Position numbers and translations under genes: made by a program. Source: JBBQNR01 sp963774075 (GTDB lineage Bacteria > Actinomycetota > Thermoleophilia > Solirubrobacterales > JBBDJG01). From it: a stretch of DNA of 64,000 nucleotides. The DNA lies in NCBI GenBank assembly GCA_963774075.1, contig CAVZDP010000002.1:186001-250000 (forward strand). Direction: 5' to 3'. A model generated the notes under the pieces. It searched no databases. It saw only the letters and a program-made list of their open reading frames with translations, and was not told where the DNA came from. Below, one piece after another: positions 53,518 to 61,149 of the stretch (positions within the stretch are counted from its first letter, which is position 1; each line of letters opens with the position of its first letter).

Positions 53518-54522
53518 ATGCCCACAGTGCCCAGGCCCCGGCTGCCCCGAAGGGCGAGGTCCCGCCGCGCCGGCGCCGTCGCGCCCGGGCCGCCTGAGCG
53601 AACCCAGCCGCAAGTAGAGGTCGTCTCCGACGCGGGTCTGCGGTGGCTGCAGGTCGAGCAGCCCTCGTCGCTGGAGCGTGCCTGGCTAGCCGAGCACTTC
53701 GACTTCCACGCGCTCGACCTCGAGGACGTGATGTCGCGCAACCAGCGGCCGAAGATCGATGAGTACCCCGACTACCTCTTCATCGTCCTGCACTTCCCGA
53801 TCTTCGACAAGCAGGTCGGCAGGCTGAACGCCGCCGAGCTCGACCTGTTCGTGGGGCCCGACTTCGTGATAACGCTGCCGAACCAGCCGCTGCCGCCGCT
53901 CTCCTATCTGTTCGAACGCTGTCGCACGAGCGAGGAGGTCCGAGAGCAGTACTTCTCCAAGGGGTCCGGCTATCTGCTGTACCACATCGTGGATCAGTCG
54001 TTTGACTACTGCTTCCCGATGCTGCGCAAGATCGGGAACAAGCTCGAGCAGCTCGAGGAGGACATCTTCAGCGGCCGCGGCGAGGAGATCGTTCGCGACA
54101 TCTCCAACGTGAAACAGGAGATCATCAACTTCCGCAAGATCATCAGGCCACAGCGCACGGTTCTGCGCGATCTCGAGCGCACCAAGCAGCGCTACTGGGC
54201 CGACGAGCTGGAGATCTACTTCGACGACATCGTCGACGCGTCGGAGCGGATCTGGGACATGCTCGAGAACTACAAGGAGGTCGTCGAGGCGCTCGAGGAC
54301 ACGAACGAGTCCGTGATCTCGCACCGCGTCAACGACATCCTGCGGGTGCTGACATCGATCAGCGTGATCGTGCTGCCGCTGACGTTCGTCGCGAGCGTGT
54401 GGGGCATGAACGTGGGCGTCCCCGGCGAGGGTAGCTCCGCCGCCTTTTGGGCGATCACCGGGACGATGGTCGCCCTGCTCGTGGGCATGGTCGCCTACTT
54501 CCGCCACCGCAGGTGGCTTTAA
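53518..54522 (+). CDS. corA: CorA-family magnesium/cobalt transporter
   Basis: The 334-residue protein has a cytoplasmic domain (FDFHALDLEDVMSRNQRPKIDEYPDYLFIVLHFP), a long helix region and two C-terminal membrane helices, with the selectivity motif in SVWGMNVGVPGEG (GMN) between them. This is the normal CorA arrangement. The N-terminal 35 residues are basic and probably disordered. The TAA stop is the first bases of a 44-bp repeat. Confidence 0.93.
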   Translation: MPTVPRPRLPRRARSRRAGAVAPGPPERTQPQVEVVSDAGLRWLQVEQPSSLERAWLAEHFDFHALDLEDVMSRNQRPKIDEYPDYLFIVLHFPIFDKQVGRLNAAELDLFVGPDFVITLPNQPLPPLSYLFERCRTSEEVREQYFSKGSGYLLYHIVDQSFDYCFPMLRKIGNKLEQLEEDIFSGRGEEIVRDISNVKQEIINFRKIIRPQRTVLRDLERTKQRYWADELEIYFDDIVDASERIWDMLENYKEVVEALEDTNESVISHRVNDILRVLTSISVIVLPLTFVASVWGMNVGVPGEGSSAAFWAITGTMVALLVGMVAYFRHRRWL

Positions 54523-54644
54523 CGTCGGCTGCGCCACCGCCGGTCGCTACGCCGCCGCCCATCAGTATCTAGCCGGCTTCGCCGGACACCTAAAGTCATG
54601 AACGTCGGCTGCGCCACCTCCGGTGGCTACGCCGCCGCCCATCA
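54521..54644. repeat. Dispersed hairpin repeat copy 3 between two 44-bp direct repeats
   Basis: A 44-bp unit beginning AACGTCGGCTGCGCCACC occurs at 54521-54564 and 54601-54644 with two mismatches. Between them lie GTATC, stem CCGGC-TTC-GCCGG (54573-54585) and ACACCTAAAGTCATGA. The first unit starts in the corA TAA stop. The second ends in the TGA stop of the facing gene, so the whole convergent gap is repeat. The second unit forms GCCACC-TCC-GGTGGC. Confidence 0.8.
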
Positions 54645-55178
54645 CATCCTTTCGGCGCGCCTCCGCGCTGCTCGCAGCCAGTCCTTGCGGATAACGTCGC
54701 TGCCGAGCCGCACGACTCTCCAGTAGCGGCCGAAGGAGCGCTTTGCCTGCTCGTCGGTGAGGTGGATGCGGGTCTCCGTCACGATCCTCGAGCCGGACCG
54801 CTCGGGCGTAGCCTCGAAGTGCATCGTCACCTTGGCGTAGCCAGGCTCCGTGAAGCCCGCGAATTCATCGGCGCCTCGGACTCGGGCCGGATCCCCGGCG
54901 AGCTGCCACGGCCTGCCGACGTACCCTCCGGCGAGAAGGCCTGGCGGCATCGGTAGGTTGAGGAAGCCGGGCGTGCTCGTCAAGAGCTCGAAGAGCGGCG
55001 CGCTGCGAGAGGGAGGACGAATTCGACGCGTCAGCAGCGACGGCAGCCCCCTTGCGAGCAGCAGTGCCGCCGTCAGCGGCACGTCCCCGAGCGTGACCTC
55101 GCGCACAGCGGCGAGCGCCCGTTCCGCCGGCGCACGCACCAACGTCTCCGCCCGCGTGGAGTACTCCCACCGCGGCAA
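54642..55178 (-). CDS. SRPBCC/START-like protein
   Basis: The 178-residue protein (WEYSTRAETLVRAPAERALAAVREVTLGDVP at the start; TEPGYAKVTMHFEATPERSGSRIVTETRIHL in the middle) has the strand pattern of SRPBCC ligand-binding folds, with an end FGRYWRVVRLGSDVIRKDWLRAA typical of actinobacterial members. Ligand unknown. It converges with corA and is separated from the MoaD-like gene by 59 bases. Confidence 0.75.
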   Translation of the reverse strand: MPRWEYSTRAETLVRAPAERALAAVREVTLGDVPLTAALLLARGLPSLLTRRIRPPSRSAPLFELLTSTPGFLNLPMPPGLLAGGYVGRPWQLAGDPARVRGADEFAGFTEPGYAKVTMHFEATPERSGSRIVTETRIHLTDEQAKRSFGRYWRVVRLGSDVIRKDWLRAARRRAERM

Positions 55179-55237
55179 CAGGGCGAGAAGCGGGTTGTCC
55201 GTCGCACCGCCGCCCGCTATCTCGAAGCCGCCCGCTG

Positions 55238-55510
55238 TCAGCCGCCCGCCACTGCGGGCAAGATGGTTATCTCGTCGCCGTCGCCCACAGCGGTGTCGAG
55301 GCCATCGCCGAATCGGATGTCCTCGCCGCCGGCGTACACGTTGACGAACCGGCGCAGCTCTCCGTTCTCGGTGATGCGGTCCCGCAGGCCGTCGTAGCGA
55401 TCGAAGAGCGCCTCGAGCGCCTCCCCGACTGAGCTCGCATCGACCTCCGTCTCACCCTCGCCCCCCGTCAGCGGGCGAAGCTGAGCCGGGATCCTGACGA
55501 CCACGGCCAC
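55238..55510 (-). CDS. MoaD/ThiS-family ubiquitin-like sulfur carrier protein
   Basis: This 90-residue beta-grasp protein ends in Gly-Gly (AVAGG), the terminus that is adenylated and thiocarboxylated in MoaD, ThiS and CysO. Family features are VRIPAQLRPLTGG, the conserved RFVNVYAGGEDIR and GDGDEITILPAVAGG. It follows the threonine-synthase-like gene by 31 bases and shares its SAM riboswitch control. That argues for a role in sulfur amino acid synthesis rather than in molybdopterin or thiamine (inference). Confidence 0.9.
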   Translation of the reverse strand: MAVVVRIPAQLRPLTGGEGETEVDASSVGEALEALFDRYDGLRDRITENGELRRFVNVYAGGEDIRFGDGLDTAVGDGDEITILPAVAGG

Positions 55511-55520
55511 TAGCGGCCCG

Positions 55521-55545
55521 CCAACGTTCCGAGAAGGGCCACTAG
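55521..55545 (-). repeat. Third copy of the stop-codon repeat arm, after the thrC-like gene
   Basis: CTAGTGGCCCTTCTCGGAAC and following bases match the right arm at 49466 almost perfectly (one mismatch in 23). As in the two other copies, TAG of CTAG is the stop codon of the gene. A short second CTAGTGGCC follows at the start of the MoaD-like gene. Confidence 0.75.
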
Positions 55546-56780
55546 ACCAGCTCCTCCGCCTCCACGGGCACCGTCTCGGCGAAGCTGTCGAGCGCAGGCT
55601 CGACCTCGTAGGTACTGACGATGCCGCGCACGGCGTCGAGCGTCTTGAGCCCGTCCCCGGTGATGTAGAGGACCACGCGCTCGTCGGGGCCGATGTCTCC
55701 CCGCTCCGCGAGCTTGCGCAGTACGGCGGTCGTCACCCCGCCGGCGGTCTCGGTGAAGATCCCCGTCGTCTCGGCGAGCAGCCTGATTCCCTCGACGATT
55801 TCTTCGTCGGTGACGGAGTCGATCGCTCCGCCCGTCCCCCGGGCGATGTCGAGCGCGAAGATGCCGTCGGCGGGATTGCCTATCGCGAGCGACTTCGCGA
55901 TCGTGTCCGGCCGCACCGGTCTCACGACGTCATGCCCGTCGGCGAACGCCCGAGCCACCGGGCTGCAGCCTTCGGCCTGCGCGCCGTTGAAGACGGGTAG
56001 CTCGCCGGTGACGAGGCCGAGTTCGATCCATTCGCGAAAGCCACGCGCGATCTTCGTGAAGAGCGACCCCGACGCCACCGGACAGACCACGCGGTCGGGG
56101 AGCTCGAAGCCGAGCTGCTCGGCGACCTCATAGGCGAGGGTTTTCGAGCCCTCGGCGTAGTAGGGGCGAAGGTTGACGTTCACGAAGGCCCACGGGTGCA
56201 CCGCCGACAGCTCCGTGCAGAGGCGGTTGACGTCGTCGTAGTTGCCTCGGACCGCGACCAGCTTGGTGCCGTATACGCCGGTCGCCAGGATCTTCTGCTC
56301 TTCGAGGTCCGCCGGCACGAACACGTAGGAGTCCAAGCCGGCTGCCGCAGCGTGCGCCGCGACGGCATTGGCGAGGTTGCCCGTGGACGCACAGGCGATC
56401 ACGTCGAAGCCGAGCTCCTTGGCCTTTGCGAGGGCGACGCTCACGACGCGATCCTTGAACGAGTGCGTCGGGTTCGCGGCGTCGTTCTTGACGTAGACCT
56501 CCCCCAATCCCAGCCGCTCGGCGAGCCGTCGCGCGCGGATGAGCGGCGTCAGGCCGACGTCGAGGGCGGTTTGCGGCCGCCGCTCGAACGGCAGCAGGTC
56601 GGAGTAGCGCCAGATCGAGGCCGGGCCGGCCTGGATCTTGCGCTTCAGCTCCTGCGGATCGCCGAGATTCGAATTGTCGTAGCTGACCTCGAGCGGGCCG
56701 AAGCAGTGCTCGCATACATAAAGCGCTTCGAGCTCGTAGGTCCGGCCACACTCTTTGCATCTGAGCTCTTGTGCCGACAT
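55542..56780 (-). CDS. Threonine-synthase-family PLP enzyme; possible O-phosphohomoserine-dependent homocysteine synthase
   Basis: The 412-residue protein has an N-terminal four-Cys ribbon (CKECGRTYELEALYVCEHC), the PLP Lys in NPTHSFKDRVVSVAL, the substrate loop CASTGNLANAVAAHAA, LRPYYAEGSKTLAYE and the phosphate-binding CPVASGSLFTKIARG. By family it is thrC. However, it sits behind a SAM-I riboswitch and before a MoaD-like carrier, a setting expected for methionine synthesis. As I recall, such an enzyme using a protein thiocarboxylate has been described in Streptomyces; I cannot verify this. Sequence alone does not separate the two activities. Confidence 0.85.
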   Translation of the reverse strand: MSAQELRCKECGRTYELEALYVCEHCFGPLEVSYDNSNLGDPQELKRKIQAGPASIWRYSDLLPFERRPQTALDVGLTPLIRARRLAERLGLGEVYVKNDAANPTHSFKDRVVSVALAKAKELGFDVIACASTGNLANAVAAHAAAAGLDSYVFVPADLEEQKILATGVYGTKLVAVRGNYDDVNRLCTELSAVHPWAFVNVNLRPYYAEGSKTLAYEVAEQLGFELPDRVVCPVASGSLFTKIARGFREWIELGLVTGELPVFNGAQAEGCSPVARAFADGHDVVRPVRPDTIAKSLAIGNPADGIFALDIARGTGGAIDSVTDEEIVEGIRLLAETTGIFTETAGGVTTAVLRKLAERGDIGPDERVVLYITGDGLKTLDAVRGIVSTYEVEPALDSFAETVPVEAEELV

Positions 56781-56791
56781 TTGTCCCTTTC

Positions 56792-56827
56792 TAAAAAAGA
56801 AAACCTCTGCCCGGAAAATGCAGAGGT
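56792..56827 (-). terminator. Riboswitch expression-platform terminator
   Basis: An 8-bp stem ACCTCTGC/GCAGAGGT followed on the minus strand by TTTCTTTTTT lies between the SAM-I aptamer and the thrC-like start codon. When SAM is bound this hairpin should form and stop transcription. Confidence 0.9.
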
Positions 56828-56852
56828 CTCGTCGAAAGGAGTCGACCTTCTA

Positions 56853-56965
56853 CATCTCCCAGGCTTGAACGTGGAGCCTGCTGGAATTGGCACCGTTTCC
56901 AAATGCTTTGCACCGGAATGGTTGCCGGGGTTTCATAGGGCCAGTCCCTCTACCCCTCTGGATGC
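56853..56965 (-). ncRNA. SAM-I (S-box) riboswitch aptamer
   Basis: The minus strand has the characteristic core AGAGGGACTGGCCC, ATGAAACCCCGGCAACC, GGTGCCAATTCC and GCAGG in the correct order. CATC/GATG closes P1, and AGGCT/AGCCT forms P4. SAM-I riboswitches sense S-adenosylmethionine and normally turn off methionine and sulfur genes. Here the aptamer precedes the terminator and the thrC-like/MoaD-like pair. Confidence 0.95.
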
Positions 56966-56983
56966 AAAAGTATGTTGGCGAGC

Positions 56984-57013
56984 ATTATAAGCAGGACGGC
57001 GGTCGTGCTGCAA
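56984..57013 (-). promoter_or_regulatory. Promoter of the SAM riboswitch operon
   Basis: On the minus strand TTGCAG (57008-57013) and a perfect TATAAT (56984-56989) are 18 bases apart. Transcription would start about 10-15 bases before the aptamer. Confidence 0.7.
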
Positions 57014-57073
57014 TCCGCCCCGGCTCCTCCTCGCCGAAGAGAGGCGAAATTTCCCGGGGGGCCCCTGGATAGG

Positions 57074-57580
57074 ATGGGGGCCGATTTGGCCAGCCATCGC
57101 CTCTGGGCCCCCTGGCGTCTGGAATACATCGAGAGCGACAAGACAGGCGAGTGCATCTTCTGCGCCAAGCCGGCACTCGAAGATGACGAGCGGAGCCTGA
57201 TCCCCTACCGGGGCCGGCGCTGCTTCGTGATGCTGAACGCTTTTCCCTATACGAATGGCCACGTGATGATCGCACCCTATGAGCACTGCGCCGAGCTCCA
57301 AGACCTGGAGGCCGAGACGGCATCGGAGCTGATGGAGCTCACGCAGCTCTCGCTGCGTGCGCTTGCCGGCGCGTACGGGCCCGAGGGCTACAACGTGGGC
57401 GCCAACCTCGGCGCCGTCGCCGGCGCCGGCGTCGAACACCACGTACACATGCACGTGGTCCCGCGCTGGAAGGGAGACACCAACTTCATGCCTGTCGTCG
57501 GCGATACCCGGGTGCTGCCGCAGAGCCTCGAGGACAGCTTCGCCACGGTCCGAGACGCCTTCGCGAGGCTGGAGGCGTAG
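57074..57580 (+). CDS. HIT-family nucleotide hydrolase/phosphorylase
   Basis: The 168-residue protein starts at ATG 57074 with LWAPWRLEYI, the typical beginning of actinobacterial Ap4A phosphorylase-like HIT proteins. CIFC (possible zinc pair), YNVGANLG and the catalytic HVHMHVVPRW (HxHxHxx) are present. It is followed directly by the phosphomannomutase gene (ATG next to the TAG stop). Confidence 0.92.
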   Translation: MGADLASHRLWAPWRLEYIESDKTGECIFCAKPALEDDERSLIPYRGRRCFVMLNAFPYTNGHVMIAPYEHCAELQDLEAETASELMELTQLSLRALAGAYGPEGYNVGANLGAVAGAGVEHHVHMHVVPRWKGDTNFMPVVGDTRVLPQSLEDSFATVRDAFARLEA

Positions 57581-58954
57581 ATGACAGCCGTCGACCCCGG
57601 CATCTTCAAGGCCTACGACGTGCGCGGCCTCTACCCGTCCCAGATCGACGAGGACGTCGGCTACGAGGTGGCGCGCGCGTTCGCGCGCGTGCTGGCAGCG
57701 CTCGGAGGACATTCGGCCCCGGCCGGCCTGCGCGTGGCCGTCGGCCACGATATGCGCCTGCACTCGCCGGCGCTCGCGCAGACCCTCGTGCGCGGTCTCG
57801 CCGACGAGGGCTGCGACGTGCTCGACATCGGAATGGTCGGGACGGAGATGGTCTACTACACGGTCGGCTCGAGGTCGCTCGACGGCGGCGTGTCTGTGAC
57901 CGCCTCTCACAACCCCAAGGAGTGGGCCGGCTTCAAGCTCGTCAGGGAAGGCGCCATCGCGCTCTCCGGCGACAAGGGAATTCAGGACGTCCGCCGCCTC
58001 GTCGAGAGCGAGGATTTCTCCTCTCCGGCGGCGGCGGGGTCGGTGTCGAGGGAGGACGTCTACGAGCCGTTCCGCGCCCACGTGCTCAAATTCATCGACC
58101 CGGGCGTGATCCGCCCGATGCAGATCGTCGTGGACGGCGGCAACGGTATGGCCGGGCCCATGATCGGTCCGATTCTCGACTCCTTCCCGCTCGAGATCGA
58201 GCGCCTCTACTTCGAGCCCAACGGCGAGTTTCCCGGGCACGAGCCGAACCCGCTCCTCGAGGAGAACCGCAAGCTCGTCATCGACACCGTGCTCGAGCGC
58301 GATGCCGAGCTCGGCATCGCCTGGGATGGCGACGCCGACCGTTGCTTTTTTATCGACGACCGCGGGGAGTTCGTGCCGGGAGACTTCCTGACCGCGCTGC
58401 TCGCCGAGGCGGTGCTGTCGAAACAGCCGGGGGCGACGATCCTCTACGACGTGCGCGCGAGCCGGGCTGTTCCCGACACCATCGAGGCCAACGGCGGGCG
58501 GGCAGTCGTCAACCGCGTTGGGCACGCATTCTTCAAGAGCCGCATGCGCGAGGAGAGCGCGGCATTCGGCGGCGAGGTCTCGGGGCACTACTACTTCCGC
58601 GACTTCTGGTGTGCGGACTCCGGCACGATCCCGGCGCTCCTCGTGCTCGAGCTTCTCTCGGCCAGGGGCAAGAAGATGTCGGAGCTGCTCGAGCCCTTCA
58701 GGCGCCGCTACTTCATCTCCGGCGAGATCAACTCGGAGGTCGCCGACCAGCAGGCAAAGACGCGGGAGCTCGCCGAGACCTACTCCGACGGCGAGCAGAG
58801 CTGGCTCGACGGCCTCTCCGTCGATTACGACAGTTGGCACTTCAACGTCCGGCCGTCGAACACCGAGCCTCTGTTGCGCCTGAACCTCGAAGGCTCGACC
58901 CAGGAGGAGATGGAGGCGCGGACCGACGAGGTCCTGCGCATCATCCGGTCTTGA
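57581..58954 (+). CDS. manB: Phosphomannomutase/phosphoglucomutase
   Basis: This 457-residue alpha-D-phosphohexomutase interconverts hexose 6- and 1-phosphates for GDP-mannose or other sugar nucleotides. The phosphoserine loop TASHNP (107-112), the metal loop WDGDADRCFF, the sugar-binding GGEVSGHYYFRDFWCADSG and the C-terminal RPSNTEPLLRLNLE are present. Its TGA stop overlaps the TTG start of the next gene. Confidence 0.95.
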   Translation: MTAVDPGIFKAYDVRGLYPSQIDEDVGYEVARAFARVLAALGGHSAPAGLRVAVGHDMRLHSPALAQTLVRGLADEGCDVLDIGMVGTEMVYYTVGSRSLDGGVSVTASHNPKEWAGFKLVREGAIALSGDKGIQDVRRLVESEDFSSPAAAGSVSREDVYEPFRAHVLKFIDPGVIRPMQIVVDGGNGMAGPMIGPILDSFPLEIERLYFEPNGEFPGHEPNPLLEENRKLVIDTVLERDAELGIAWDGDADRCFFIDDRGEFVPGDFLTALLAEAVLSKQPGATILYDVRASRAVPDTIEANGGRAVVNRVGHAFFKSRMREESAAFGGEVSGHYYFRDFWCADSGTIPALLVLELLSARGKKMSELLEPFRRRYFISGEINSEVADQQAKTRELAETYSDGEQSWLDGLSVDYDSWHFNVRPSNTEPLLRLNLEGSTQEEMEARTDEVLRIIRS

Positions 58955-59982
58955 CCGACGAGCTCTCCGCGGAGGAGGCGCTCGAGCAAGCGGCCGCGGA
59001 GGGCGTTCACAGGCTTCCCATCCCGACCCCTTTCGCCGTCGGGCGCGTGAACGCGTACCTGATCGAGGACGATCCGCTGACGCTGGTCGATTCGGGGCCG
59101 AACTCCGGCAAGGCGCTGGACGAGCTCCAGCGCCAGCTCGCCGAGCGAGGCCACTCGATCGACGACATCGGGCTCGTCGTTATCACCCATCAGCACATCG
59201 ACCACATCGGGCTCGTCGACATCATCGCGAGCCACTCCGGCGCCGAGGTGGCGGCGATCGACAAGCTCGTGCACTTCGTCGAGCACTATTCGGACGACGC
59301 GGGCAAGGACGACGAGTTCGCGTCCCGTGTGATGCTTCGAAACGGGATACCGGAGGAGGTGGTCGAGGCCCTGCGCACCGTGTCCTCGGCCTTCAGGAGC
59401 TGGGGCGCGAAGGCGACCGTCACGAGACCGCTCGCCGACGGCGAGGAACTCGACCTTCGCGACCGCTCGCTGCAGGCACTTCACCGCCCCGGGCACAGCC
59501 CCTCGGACACGACTTTCTGGGACGCCGACCGGCGGGTCCTGATCGCCGCCGACCACCTGATCAAGCACATCTCCTCCAACCCACTGATCGCGCGACCGCT
59601 CGACGAGCCCGACGCCGACCCGGCAGCCCAGGCAGCTGAGCGCCCGCAGGCGCTCGTCACCTACATCGACTCGCTTCGAAAGACGCGAGAGCTCCCGGCG
59701 CAGATCGTCCTACCGGGTCACGGAGATCCCATCACCGACCACGTGGCGCTGATCGACGAGAGGCTGCGCTTCCACGCCGAGCGGGCGAAGCGGATCTACG
59801 AGCTGATCCGCGAGCAACCGCGGTCGGGCTACGAGCTTGCGCAGGCGCTGTTCGGACACGTCGCCGTCACGCAGGCATACCTGACGCTCTCCGAGGTGCT
59901 CGGACACGTGGATCTGCTGCTCGCTGACGGACGCGTGGTCGAGGTCGACCACGAAGGGGTTGTCCACTTCCAGGCGGCCTGA
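58951..59982 (+). CDS. Metallo-beta-lactamase-fold hydrolase with C-terminal winged helix
   Basis: From TTG 58951 (TTGA overlap with manB) the protein has 343 residues. The metal motif is THQHIDHIG, followed by LHRPGHSPSDTTFW and LIAADHL, as in the glyoxalase II/LACTB2-like branch. The C-terminal 80 residues (RAKRIYELIREQPRSGYELAQALF) form a BLACT-type winged helix. Substrate not determined; a thioester or ester hydrolase is likely. Confidence 0.9.
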   Translation: MTDELSAEEALEQAAAEGVHRLPIPTPFAVGRVNAYLIEDDPLTLVDSGPNSGKALDELQRQLAERGHSIDDIGLVVITHQHIDHIGLVDIIASHSGAEVAAIDKLVHFVEHYSDDAGKDDEFASRVMLRNGIPEEVVEALRTVSSAFRSWGAKATVTRPLADGEELDLRDRSLQALHRPGHSPSDTTFWDADRRVLIAADHLIKHISSNPLIARPLDEPDADPAAQAAERPQALVTYIDSLRKTRELPAQIVLPGHGDPITDHVALIDERLRFHAERAKRIYELIREQPRSGYELAQALFGHVAVTQAYLTLSEVLGHVDLLLADGRVVEVDHEGVVHFQAA

Positions 59983-60229
59983 GAGGCTATGAGATCCACG
60001 CATCTGGGCGGCCGGTTATCGTAGACACCGAGTACCGGCTCGCCCCATGCGTAACGGCCGCGCGAAGCCGGTGTTCGATAACACGTCCCCGCATGTCCAA
60101 GCTATTCCCGGTTCCGGCGTGACAATCGACGCGACAGCCACACAGACGGCGGTCGCCGAGCCCCGCGAGGGCCCGATTGCCGCCCCGACCACGGGGCGCT
60201 TCGGCCGCTCGGGCGCCGAGACCTTACGC

Positions 60230-61147
60230 ATGCTGCTGGTCGTCAATCCCAAGGCGACCACGGTCTCCGCGCGGCTCAAGAAGCTCATCGTCTACGCGCT
60301 GAAGGGCCGCTACGACGTGCGCGCGGTCGAGACCGAGGCGCCTCAGCACGCAACGGCGCTGACCCGAGAAGCCGTCGCCGAGGGCTATGACCTCGTCGTG
60401 GCCTTCGGCGGTGATGGAACCCTGAACGAGGTGGCCAACGGCCTCGCCGGCACCAGCGTTCCGGTCGCCATCCTCCCCGGCGGCTGCACGAACGTCGTCT
60501 GCCGGATGCTCGGCGTCCCGACCGACATCGTGGATGCGACTGAGCACCTGCTGGGCCTCGCGGACGAGCGCCGAACGCGCGCGATCGACCTCGGGCTGGT
60601 CAACGACCGCTATTTCGTCTCGTCGGCCGGGATCGGCATGGATGCCGACACGACCCGCTGGGTCGACGAGCGCCCGCGCGTCAAGTCGCACGCGGGACCG
60701 TTCTTCTTCAGTGTCGCCGGCGCCGCCACCTTCGCCCGCTACCTTCACTCCCCACCGCTGCTCGCGTTCGAGTCGAAGGGGCAACGCGTCGAGGGCGTGT
60801 CGGCGGTGATACAGAACTCCGATCCGTACACGTACTTCAACGACCGCCCGGTGCGGGTCTGCGAGGGCACGCGGCTCGACAGCGGCACGCTCTGCGCGGT
60901 CGTGCTGCGAGGCGCCCGCGGCCGGGACGTGCCGGGGCTTGCCTGGCGCCTGCTGAGCGGTCGAACGACCGGCCGTCACTCGCAGGCGGTCAGCTTCGAG
61001 CCGCTCTCGACCGCGCTGGCCACGACGGTCGCGGAGCCCGACGGCATCGCCAGGCCCTTCCCGATCCAGGTCGACGGTGACTACATCGGCGACTTCACCG
61101 AAGCGAGCTTCGCACTTCGGCCCCGCGCGCTGCGCGTGGCGATCTAG
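60230..61147 (+). CDS. Diacylglycerol kinase-family lipid/sphingosine kinase
   Basis: From ATG 60230 this 305-residue protein begins MLLVVNPKATTVSARLKKL and has the ATP-binding GGDGTLNEVANGLAG and ILPGGCTNVVCRMLGVP, the DAGK catalytic signature, then a C-terminal beta-sandwich domain. An upstream ATG at 60047 would add 61 low-complexity residues; the family start favours 60230. Its lipid substrate is unknown. It converges with rel, with two bases between stop codons. Confidence 0.9.
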   Translation: MLLVVNPKATTVSARLKKLIVYALKGRYDVRAVETEAPQHATALTREAVAEGYDLVVAFGGDGTLNEVANGLAGTSVPVAILPGGCTNVVCRMLGVPTDIVDATEHLLGLADERRTRAIDLGLVNDRYFVSSAGIGMDADTTRWVDERPRVKSHAGPFFFSVAGAATFARYLHSPPLLAFESKGQRVEGVSAVIQNSDPYTYFNDRPVRVCEGTRLDSGTLCAVVLRGARGRDVPGLAWRLLSGRTTGRHSQAVSFEPLSTALATTVAEPDGIARPFPIQVDGDYIGDFTEASFALRPRALRVAI

Positions 61148-61149
61148 GT

